This document shows, one piece after another, positions 1-5,787 of a stretch of 5,787 nucleotides of DNA. The number at the start of each line of letters is the position of its first letter. Position 1 is the stretch's first letter. The stretch comes from SAR324 cluster bacterium (lineage in GTDB: Bacteria; Bdellovibrionota; UBA2361; JAAZON01). The DNA lies in NCBI GenBank assembly GCA_012797725.1, contig JAAZON010000312.1, forward strand, positions 1 to 5,787, written 5' to 3'. Made by a program: the position numbers and the translations under genes. The notes under the pieces were generated by a model that saw only the letters and a program-made list of their open reading frames with translations, made no database searches and was not told the DNA's origin.

Positions 1-249
1 GGGCTTTCTTCAGGATATTCCTCGGTCATACCAAATCCCCGAGAATTTGCAGGACAGACCAACCCGCTTCTCTGGGAAATCATGCTGGGAGGCAAGGGAG
101 TCTTCTCACCGGACGGTTATCATTACGAATATGTGGAAGGCTCGATATCGAGAACAGGCAAGCTAGGAATTCTTCTCATGGATTTTGTCGGATCCTACAA
201 CACAATTGACATACGAAACGACATGATAAGAAGGAACTTGTCTAAATAG
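1..249 (+). CDS. C-terminus of a putative phosphatidylinositol-specific phospholipase C-like protein (5' end outside window)
   Basis: An open frame enters from the left edge and ends at TAG 247-249, giving the last 82 residues. Seen directly: an INP-like element (VIPNPREF), a second NP pair (QTNPLLWEIM), and a terminal block LGILLMDFVGS followed by IDIRNDMIRRN. From family knowledge, bacterial PI-PLC X-domain enzymes, which cleave phosphatidylinositol by a cyclising lyase reaction, end their barrel with a similar pattern: a Ser/Tyr-rich strand and INP, then a 'GIVxMDF' strand, then a short helix ending in a basic or Asn tail. The catalytic histidines lie in the missing N-terminal part, so activity cannot be judged. 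The gene precedes the amidohydrolase by 62 bases on the same strand and may be cotranscribed with it. Assignment is by motif memory only; another TIM-barrel phosphodiesterase remains possible. Confidence 0.5.
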   Translation, partial: GLSSGYSSVIPNPREFAGQTNPLLWEIMLGGKGVFSPDGYHYEYVEGSISRTGKLGILLMDFVGSYNTIDIRNDMIRRNLSK

Positions 250-300
250 AGATTTGTAGCAAGCCTCTCATGGAGGCTCACTTTCGAGTTCTATATGTCT

Positions 301-305
301 GGGAG
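301..305 (+). promoter_or_regulatory. Ribosome binding site fixing the amidohydrolase start
   Basis: GGGAG lies six bases before ATG 312. The upstream in-frame ATG at 270 has no purine-rich element before it and would add 14 residues in front of the lipoprotein signal. This favours the start at 312. Confidence 0.5.
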
Positions 306-311
306 TTGCAT

Positions 312-2040
312 ATGAGACTGTCAGCAGTTTATGATTTCAAAAATCGCATTGACGAAACGTGCATCTGTATAGGTCGGTTCATTCTTTTAATCGTCGCTTC
401 AGCTCTTGTATTTGGTTGTGGCACGGACAAAAGCATGGGCAGCCAGATTTTTACCAATGGGGACATTTACATTAATTCGTCTGAAAAGGTGCACAACCTG
501 CTGGTGAAGGATGGCACAGTTGAAGAGTATAATGTTGACCTTGAGGATCACAAAGACGCCGAGATTATAGATATCGAAGGAGGCGTTGCATATCCGGGCT
601 TCAATGATAGTCATGCGCACCTTATGGAAACAGGCCTATTCCTCAGCGCAGGGATTAATCTTGCTGGAGTCGAGGGGGTTGATGGGATTGCAGCTGCAGT
701 AGAGAAAAAGGCGGCATCTGTCGAAGAAGGAGGTCTGATTCTTGGCGTCGGATTCTCGTTGCGAGACTATAACGCATGGTCGCTAGCAGACCTTGCGAAG
801 ATCGACGCAGCTGCCGGCAACCGGCTCGTCTATCTTGGCGACAAGCTTGGTCATAACGTCGTGATTAATTCTAAGGCTATTACATACACCGGCTTGACAC
901 CAGAGACTCCGGTTCCACTTGGCGGCAAGATGATAATTCAAGATGGGAAGCTTACCGGAATGTTGCGTGAATCTGCAATGATATTGCCGTCAAGCAAGCT
1001 TTTCAAACTATTCAAGAAAAGAAGATATAAAGGCCGGCACGGCGAAAATGCTTAACCTTTGGGCCTCTTTTGGTTACACCGCCTTTGTCGATCTGATGGG
1101 AGGCCCAGGCACGAGGATTATGAGACCGGACATATTCATGGAACTGGAAGAGGAGGGGGCGCTCCCAATTCGTGTGAATTACATGTATACCATCTTCAAC
1201 CTGAAAGATGTCGATGAGGCAGCGAAGTACAGAGATCGCGAAACAGATATGGTGCATTTCGCTGGCTGCAAGATTTTTGTTGACGGTGCCTTTGCTGGGG
1301 GGCAGGCATGGACTAGTTGGCCAAATAGGCAGGGGAACCACGGGCTCCAGGAAATATACACGACGGATATCGGAGGGGAGGATCTTAATCTGAACAGGAT
1401 AGTCGCAAAAGTGGAAGACCTCGGGATGAATATGCACTATCACACTCAGGGGGATATGGCGATTGATGCCGTCCTTGATGCTCTGGATCAGGTGATGAGT
1501 AATAGAGGTAGCCTGAAGGGAGTACATACGTTGATACATCTGGCATTTCTTACAGATCGCCAGATAGAGCGGATAAGAGGCTTTGGCGGACATGTGGTAA
1601 CAACAACACAGCCCGGATTTTGGCCAGTGGAGAGCGATACTGAATATTATTATGGCGAAAGAGCATCGCAGGCATACCAGGTGAAAAAGATGTTCGACAG
1701 TGGGATTTCGGTGGGAATTAGCACCGACTTCAGTGTCTCACCTCTCGCGTATTCTCCGGCGTCGGTGGTTATTGGAGTTGCAGCAACGGGAGCTGGAAGC
1801 CCGCGAATTCATCAACCGACCAGCATTAAAGACATGATCGAGGGCTTTACCATGGGGAGCGCGCGTACGACCGGCAGGTCTGACGTCGGAAAGCTCGAAA
1901 AAGGGTATAAGGCGGATCTAGTGGTGTATGACAAGGACTTTTTTGTGATGGATCCTAGCAGTCTGAGCGCAAGTAATCCTAAGGTGCTAGCGACATTTGT
2001 TGGTGGCAGAAGAATTAAATCCGATGGAATGAAAAACTAA
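312..2040 (+). pseudogene. Amidohydrolase family 3 (YtcJ-like) predicted lipoprotein, split by a +1 frameshift
   Basis: Members of this family are metal-dependent hydrolases of amide or related C-N bonds in a TIM barrel; the substrate here is unknown. The first frame runs from ATG 312 to a stop at 1051-1053. The second carries the rest, to TAA 2038-2040. Removing one A from the A4 run at 1017-1020 joins them into 575 residues, a normal family length. Joined numbering: a hydrophobic segment at about 23-35 ends in LVFGC, so Cys36 is a likely lipidation site. The metal motif HxH is His101/His103 in GFNDSHAHL. Lys320 lies in CKIFVDG, His377 in HTQGD, His409 in HTLIHL and Asp472 in ISTDF. The C-terminal composite domain ends with KADLVVYD and a VGGRRI strand. 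Nothing else is broken, so this is a recent lesion, a sequencing error at a short homopolymer, or recoding. The n-region of the signal is unusually long (about 22 residues). Family assignment is firm; substrate is not. Confidence 0.88.
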
Positions 2041-2086
2041 GCTGAGAATTTTAAGTAGTTCAAAGTATTCAGTAAAGTTGGAACTC

Positions 2087-2105
2087 AAGAGGTAGTCTAC
2101 TTCTT
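2087..2105 (+). terminator. Weak terminator-like hairpin after the amidohydrolase
   Basis: AAGAGGTA (2087-2094) pairs with TACTTCTT (2098-2105) around a GTC loop: eight pairs, one of them G-T. It starts 47 bases after the amidohydrolase stop. The pyrimidine arm is rich in T, but no separate T tract follows, so termination is only a possibility. Confidence 0.25.
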
Positions 2106-2190
2106 TGATAAAAATAGGGGTTAGTGAGTTTTTTCCGGCTATACCGAAGCCGAGCGGGAAGTTAATACGTGCAGGAAAGAGAAAAAGTGA

Positions 2191-2490
2191 GAGGAAATCA
2201 GAAATGTCTGCTTCAACTCTCATGTGAGACGAAAGTTCAAAGAAGCAAGAGAGAAGTTTCACGAAGCTCAATATTATTTAGATCAGTACCAAAAAATTTT
2301 CTGCCTTGAATAAATGGCCCGCAAAAAACCTCCCGATGAAATCTTGAGAATTCGCTGAGAAATGATTCCAATATTTGAAACCACAAAGGCAAAGGTGTTT
2401 GGGAACTCTAAATTCTATCTGGAGAAGAACTCACAGGGTAAGGCGTACGCTATTTTCTTAAGAACTGGTGGGGACTCAAGTTATTTATAA
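2191..2490 (+). other. Coding-like frame interrupted by stops, possible decayed gene
   Basis: One reading frame between TGA 2188-2190 and TAA 2488-2490 contains only two further stops (TAA 2311-2313, TGA 2356-2358), and its translation looks protein-like. The first segment contains KFKEAREKFHEAQYYL, a charged amphipathic helix pattern. An ATG (2314) follows TAA 2311 directly and opens a segment beginning MARKKPPDEILRIR. After the TGA comes a third segment with KVFGNSKFYLEKNSQGKAY and AIFLRTGGD. I do not recognise a family. The helix recalls small uncharacterised bacterial proteins that open with a similar helix, but that is a weak impression. There is no strong ribosome binding site, and no hairpin or selenoprotein context to suggest TGA readthrough. 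It is most likely relic sequence, or chance. Confidence 0.25.
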
Positions 2491-2611
2491 AACATCAGGG
2501 ACTCCTTATAGACAACAATTCGTAAGAGCGACTGCTGTGCAACCCAGTCATAAGATGAAAAACCTGATATGGCACTCATCCCAAAAAAAGTACTGAAACC
2601 GTTGCAATACT

Positions 2612-2648
<37 letters not shown>

Positions 2649-2919
2649 GAATCCTGACTGCTCCAACCAGAGATCAACCCTCATGCGCTGTTCATAAAGT
2701 ATTTTTACTAGCGATTGGCAGGCCGATTGTATCTTGCTTCTGTGCAAACACTGATTCGCCTTATTATTTGGCTCCCTCCGGTTTGCGCGACGAAGCCTCG
2801 GCAAAGTCGTGTTGCGAGCGTCGCTTACTAATGATGATTGACAGTGAAAAGACTTATCGAAAGTGGCACTAGACCGTTTTTCTCAGGTCCCAGGGAAAAA
2901 CGAGCTAAAGAGCCTGCTG

Positions 2920-3340
2920 ATTTTTTCGTAGCCCAAGTATTGAGGCTACTGCTCTTCCAACAAACTCAACAATTGGCGAGACACGGTGTTATGCGACAAA
3001 CCTTGGAATTTCAACCTATATTGCGGACATGTGCACTTGGCCGATGTTTTCGATTATAGAGCTTTTCAAGCAGCGAATCTTTGGACTTAGTCTTAGCTAC
3101 AAGGATCTTAATGACTACGATATCATTCGACGAGACCCAGGCCTGGAGCGCTGCTTCTTGGGAAGACTCCAAGCCAAGACTTAGGTGCTGGCAAGAGCAT
3201 CCTTAATCGCCCAGAGCATAGCGCAACTTTAGTAAAGCAAGGATGACGCTATAGGAAGGAAGATAGCCCTTGATGATGCCAAACTTCAGCACTTTGAAGG
3301 ACCACCTATGCAAGCGCCAAACCTACCACCATTCGGCTGA
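2920..3340 (+). mobile_element. Degenerate fragment of an IS1380-family transposase
   Basis: The N-terminal third of an IS1380-type DDE transposase can be read across shifting frames. In the frame through 3062 the translation gives FSIIELFKQRIFGL, then SYKDLNDYDIIRRDPGLE. This corresponds to the family signature 'QRxFGxAxGYEDLNDHDxLRxDP'. Near 3150 the match moves to the frame through 3181, giving LLLGKTPS and then GAGKSILNRPE, equivalent to the family 'LAGKSTLNRLE'. It moves again near 3258, from RYRK to KIALDDAKLQHF. Stops at 3182, 3244 and 3338 close the frames. The catalytic block expected next (family 'VLDLDATDD') is absent, so the copy is truncated as well as frameshifted. An earlier piece at about 2930-2980 (LRLLLFQQTQQL) may belong to the N-terminus. 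I could not identify terminal inverted repeats or target-site duplications. Confidence 0.72.
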
Positions 3341-3903
3341 GATTTTCTAAACTTAGTGCTTCGGGGAAGTTCTCTATTCTCCACTTCTATTTCTCACTTG
3401 CAGAGCTATTTCCACTCAAAGGCTTATTTTTGAAAGCAGCCCTTAATATTTGAAAAGGAGAAATTCCGGCCGTTTGACCAACTGATATCCTCATCAGAAA
3501 GACTACTCATCACACCCTAGTGGCGTTTCTCTTGGTCAAAATCCAATATCTCTTTCTGCAAGGTGCTCACCGCGTGTCTACCCTTCCGCTTCGGGCCGCC
3601 TATAGATAACTCTGCGCAATAAGTTTAGAATGCATTAAAAATGTTGCATTTCAATGTTGAACTCCAGGGCAGGAATATTGGCAAGCAGTCTAATTCCCGA
3701 AAAAAGACGCTGTTTATACTCACACTTTCGAAGGAAGCAATAATATACTCTCTCATCTCAAGAGAGCTCTTTCATCAACACCAATATCGATCCCGATTGT
3801 TGATTCACAGTTAGTTTTTGGAAGGTGTTAAGGTATTTATCTTCGGCAACATCGAGATTGGTGCCATTTCAGGAAGATTTTAGTTTACGTTGGCTGATAC
3901 TGC
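3341..3903. other. Gene-poor stretch with no supported gene
   Basis: I find no gene I can support here. A short - strand open frame (about 3517-3624) reads GGPKRKGRHAVSTLQKEILD and ends at a stop at 3517-3519. It has no start with a ribosome site and could be chance or the tail of a lost gene. A 6-bp inverted repeat, CTCTCT (3748-3753) with AGAGAG (3761-3766), has no T tract beside it. No clear terminator is visible after the - strand gene that ends at 3904. Confidence 0.5.
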
Positions 3904-4671
3904 TCAATGATTGTTGAAATAATCTTGTCGCCATGTGCCTTTGCTAAAACTACCTAGAGTATTAGGTGCAGGAATGCTTTTGTTTCTAAAATCTGGATCT
4001 TCAGCCTTGGGCGGATTCGGTTTATTGACATGCAATATGAATTCCTGATTCGGTTCCCCATGTTCTGCCGATGCAAGCGCAATTTCGCCTTTCTCTGCAT
4101 CAGTTAAGCGGGATGTTTTGTGTCCTAGAATTTGAGCTTCTTTTGGGGCAGAACTTTCTAAGTGAACCCTCCGACGAGGGAACCGTCGCTTAGGATAATT
4201 GGCGTTCTCTCTTCCCCCACCAAGTCTTTCTTTATCTGTTTTTTTTCGCGGTCCAAAGAGTAATTCCTGAAGGGCATCGATAGGGCCGATAATTATCCTT
4301 TCAGGAGAATGGTCTATTTGCACATTTGCAGCAAAACTGTGCGCCTGAGCGGAAATCTCTTGCACTGTGTATGCGTCGAAATTACCAAAAGCAAAACCTC
4401 TAAGACCTTCACGTTCTAGCACATCTTGTATGTTGGTGCTTAAATCATTCTGAGGTGCGAAAAAAGCACGTCGATCGATTCTTGGGTTTTCAAAAAACGA
4501 GGTGTTTAAAAATCCAGGCTGCTCCGCTTCTTTATAAATCGCATATGCGAGCTTAGAATTACTTTCAGACGTGGCGACGGTAGATACAAAACTACCCATC
4601 AACTCCGAATTAGCTGTCGGGATCCTCGATCCTAGATTTTGGGCTTTTAAATCATCCAGTGATAGTGCCAT
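3904..4671 (-). CDS. Uncharacterised protein, 255 residues, divergent from hslV
   Basis: I do not recognise a family. The start is taken at ATG 4671-4669 (protein begins MALSLDDLKAQNLGS). The longer frame back to 4728 would begin upstream of a good extended -10 promoter, which leaves an 18-base leader from the likely start of transcription. The frame stays open for 256 codons with sensible composition and ends in DYFNNH. There is no signal peptide and no membrane segment. Residues 1-140 look foldable, with mixed helices and a hydrophobic stretch near 126-139 (IIIGPIDALQELLF). Residues 141-168 form a strongly basic cluster (GPRKKTDKER, then KRRFPRRR). Residues 169-255 are polar and proline-rich and probably disordered. 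The ordered N-terminus and basic tail could suit nucleic-acid or partner binding, which is speculation. An A8 run in the coding strand (4239-4246) lies at the start of the basic cluster. The ribosome site is weak. Confidence 0.6.
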   Translation of the reverse strand: MALSLDDLKAQNLGSRIPTANSELMGSFVSTVATSESNSKLAYAIYKEAEQPGFLNTSFFENPRIDRRAFFAPQNDLSTNIQDVLEREGLRGFAFGNFDAYTVQEISAQAHSFAANVQIDHSPERIIIGPIDALQELLFGPRKKTDKERLGGGRENANYPKRRFPRRRVHLESSAPKEAQILGHKTSRLTDAEKGEIALASAEHGEPNQEFILHVNKPNPPKAEDPDFRNKSIPAPNTLGSFSKGTWRQDYFNNH

Positions 4672-4695
4672 ATATCTTTTTCTGTTTCTAATCTT

Positions 4696-4704
4696 ATTAT
4701 AGCA
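4696..4704 (-). promoter_or_regulatory. Extended -10 promoter of the - strand hypothetical gene
   Basis: On the - strand the sequence reads TGCTATAAT: a perfect TATAAT (4701-4696) preceded by the TGn extension. No good -35 box lies 16-18 bases upstream, which is usual for extended -10 promoters. Transcription would begin near 4689, just before ATG 4671. Confidence 0.6.
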
Positions 4705-4802
4705 GGATACGCAATATAAAGAAGTCACTTTGCTCTACCGAACAAATGCTCGAAAGTCCTTCAATATATTGATATTATGAGTGAATATTCAGGTAATTTA
4801 AG

Positions 4803-4817
4803 TTGTCAATTTGACAA
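4803..4817. promoter_or_regulatory. Perfect inverted repeat in the hslV promoter region, candidate operator
   Basis: TTGTCAA-T-TTGACAA is a perfect 7-1-7 palindrome and contains the TTGACA (4811-4816) that serves as the candidate -35 box of hslV. A dimeric regulator bound here would block polymerase. It does not match the CIRCE element of HrcA (TTAGCACTC-N9-GAGTGCTAA) or a sigma-32 promoter. The regulator is unknown. Confidence 0.45.
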
Positions 4818-4839
4818 ACAAAGGCTTGCTATGGATGAT
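4811..4839 (+). promoter_or_regulatory. Candidate sigma-70 promoter of hslV-hslU
   Basis: TTGACA (4811-4816), a 17-base spacer, and GATGAT (4834-4839) match the consensus at 10 of 12 positions. Transcription would begin near 4846, leaving a leader of under 20 bases that still holds the AGGAG ribosome site. An alternative lies upstream: TTGATA (4769-4774), 17 bases, GGTAAT (4792-4797), 9 of 12. That one would start at the palindrome. Confidence 0.4.
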
Positions 4840-4862
4840 TGGTTGCCAGGAGCATAAGCGAA

Positions 4863-5411
4863 ATGACAGGACTTCAAATACATTCAACAACGATTCTTGC
4901 CCTTCAATACAAGGGTAAGACAGTCTTTGCAGGGGACGGGCAGGTTACTATTAATAATACGATAATGAAACATGGAGCCGTGAAGATAAGAAAACTCCAG
5001 GAGGCCAGTGTATTAACAGGCTTTGCCGGTTCAGCAGCAGATTCATTCACGCTTTTTGAACGATTCGAGAAGAAGCTGAAAGAATACAATGGCCAACTCG
5101 GCCGTGCAGCAGTGGAGCTTGCTAAAGACTGGAGAACCGATAAGTATTTAAGACGCCTTGAGGCTATGTTAATAGTTGGGGATCAAAAGCAAATGTATCT
5201 TCTTTCAGGAGTGGGAGATGTAATTCAACCTGATGATGGGGTCTTGGCAATTGGCTCAGGAGGGAACTTTGCTTTGGCTGCAGCAAGGGCGTTAATTAAA
5301 GAAGGGCGTCCAGATCTTAGTGCACGTGAAATAGCTGAAGTGGCAATGCATATCGCAGCGGATATTTGCCCATTTACAAATTCTCATATCATTGTAGAGG
5401 AGTTAGCGTGA
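4863..5411 (+). CDS. hslV: ATP-dependent protease peptidase subunit HslV (ClpQ)
   Basis: HslV is the N-terminal-nucleophile peptidase of the HslVU (ClpYQ) protease. Two stacked hexamers cleave proteins unfolded and fed in by HslU in the cytoplasm. I take ATG 4863, giving 182 residues, with AGGAG at 4848-4852. A TTG at 4839 would add eight residues but overlaps the candidate -10 box. From ATG 4863 an eight-residue propeptide precedes Thr9, the catalytic Thr1 of the mature enzyme, in HSTTIL. Active-site partners fall at the right mature positions: Asp25 (Asp17, in AGDGQVT), Lys41 (Lys33) and Ser132 (Ser124, in IGSGGNFAL). The conserved [24 protein letters not shown] and AADICPFTN blocks are present, and the protein ends in VEELA, the C-terminal tail region. 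The stop overlaps the hslU start, so the two are translationally coupled. Identification is secure. Confidence 0.97.
   Translation: MTGLQIHSTTILALQYKGKTVFAGDGQVTINNTIMKHGAVKIRKLQEASVLTGFAGSAADSFTLFERFEKKLKEYNGQLGRAAVELAKDWRTDKYLRRLEAMLIVGDQKQMYLLSGVGDVIQPDDGVLAIGSGGNFALAAARALIKEGRPDLSAREIAEVAMHIAADICPFTNSHIIVEELA
5396..5402 (+). promoter_or_regulatory. Ribosome binding site deciding the hslU GTG start
   Basis: AGAGGAG, five bases before GTG 5408 and inside the end of hslV. It supports the overlapping GTG over the later in-frame GTG at 5477, which has no such element but would give the usual HslU N-terminus. Confidence 0.6.
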
Positions 5412-5787
5412 GCGAGAAGAATACGGACTCTGAAATTCCACAAATAAGTCTTTTGCTTGACGATTCTTGTTCCCTGGTGCCTCCTCAAATAGTGGAGGAG
5501 TTGGATAAATATATAATAGGCCAAGATGAAGCAAAACGTGCAGTATCTATTGCACTAAGAAATAGATGGCGGCGCCTGAGAGTTGCAGACGACATGCAAG
5601 AAGAAATTACCCCTAAGAACATTATTATGATGGGGCCAACAGGGGTTGGAAAAACTGAGATTTCAAGGCGTCTTGCCAAACTGGCAAAGGCTCCTTTTGT
5701 AAAAGTTGAAGCGTCGAAATTCACCGAAGTGGGCTACGTCGGGCGCGACGTCGAATCAATCATCAGGGATCTTGTTGAAGTTGCCTA
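5408..5787 (+). CDS. hslU: ATPase subunit HslU (ClpY) of the HslVU protease, N-terminal part
   Basis: HslU is the hexameric AAA+ unfoldase that recognises substrates, unfolds them with ATP and passes them into HslV. The window holds its first 126 residues and then ends. Seen: the family N-terminal block [19 protein letters not shown] (28-46), ALRNRWRR (49-56), the Walker A motif GPTGVGKT (76-83), then [13 protein letters not shown] with the GYVG pore loop (109-112) that grips substrate. Walker B, the I domain and sensor motifs lie outside. The GTG overlaps the hslV stop as GTGA. This start gives about 24 residues more than usual before the conserved PPQIVEELD, an acidic and polar stretch without clear motifs. 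Starting at GTG 5477 would give the usual length. Identity is secure; the start is less so. Confidence 0.96.
   Translation, partial: MSEKNTDSEIPQISLLLDDSCSLVPPQIVEELDKYIIGQDEAKRAVSIALRNRWRRLRVADDMQEEITPKNIIMMGPTGVGKTEISRRLAKLAKAPFVKVEASKFTEVGYVGRDVESIIRDLVEVA

Larger units (their letters stand above)
4777..4857 (+). other. 26-codon open frame abutting hslV
   Basis: ATG 4777 to TAA 4855-4857 encodes a 26-residue peptide beginning MSEYSGNL and ending MDDWLPGA. The frame is open back to 4720. It ends five bases before hslV and its end overlaps the hslV ribosome site, which would suit translational coupling. There is no ribosome site before ATG 4777, and a candidate hslV promoter lies inside the frame. 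It could be a leader peptide, the tail of a lost upstream gene, or chance. Confidence 0.2.

Noticed and set aside
1012..1593. 193-codon - strand open frame opposite the amidohydrolase
   Set aside because: It lies opposite strongly conserved amidohydrolase motifs and its translation shows no domain; it is a shadow frame.
2134..2155. CGGCT...AGCCG hairpin
   Set aside because: A 5-bp stem with a 7-base loop; the T run precedes it rather than follows it, and on the other strand A residues follow, so it is not a terminator.
1987..2271. 94-codon - strand open frame over the end of the amidohydrolase
   Set aside because: It overlaps the conserved C-terminus of the real gene, has no ribosome site and no recognisable protein features.
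2314..2490. In-frame TGA (2356) read as selenocysteine
   Set aside because: No recognisable selenoprotein family, no clear downstream SECIS-like hairpin, and a TAA also interrupts the same frame.
2838..3059. 73-codon + strand open frame
   Set aside because: It overlaps the transposase relic in a different frame. At most a short part (LLLFQQTQQL) may be transposase sequence.
3748..3766. CTCTCT/AGAGAG inverted repeat
   Set aside because: Short low-complexity stem with no T tract on either side; likely chance.

Overview
The window looks like a chromosomal segment of a Gram-negative bacterium, and it contains a stretch of clear genome decay. The Gram-negative reading rests on a lipobox-bearing enzyme and an intact hslV-hslU pair. 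HslV has a short propeptide before its catalytic threonine, a form I associate with spirochaetes and deltaproteobacteria-like lineages, but I cannot place the organism more precisely. A phospholipase-like C-terminus, a frameshifted enzyme, a transposase relic, a long gene-poor gap and a 16-unit dinucleotide tract would fit a host-associated or streamlining genome; that is inference.

Left part (1-2040, + strand): the last 82 residues of a protein resembling bacterial phosphatidylinositol-specific phospholipase C. After 62 bases comes a predicted lipoprotein of the amidohydrolase family 3 (YtcJ-like). Its frame is broken once by a +1 shift at an A4 run (1017-1020). Both halves keep the family motifs and together give 575 residues.

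Middle part (2041-3903): about 1.86 kb with no intact gene that I can support. It holds a weak hairpin after the amidohydrolase, a coding-like frame interrupted by stops (2191-2490), a perfect (TC)16 microsatellite (2614-2645), a degenerate IS1380-family transposase fragment with at least two frameshifts (about 2920-3340), and a featureless AT-rich stretch.

Right part (3904-5787): an uncharacterised 255-residue protein on the - strand, with an extended -10 promoter, diverges from the heat-shock protease operon hslV-hslU on the + strand. hslV is complete with all catalytic residues. hslU begins at an overlapping GTG with a strong Shine-Dalgarno sequence and runs off the window after its Walker A and GYVG pore motifs. 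The hslV upstream region carries a perfect 7-1-7 inverted repeat that contains a consensus -35 box, a candidate operator.

I see no convincing new multi-gene system. The points most worth following up are the orphan divergent gene, the hslV palindrome, the microsatellite and the single-base break in the amidohydrolase.
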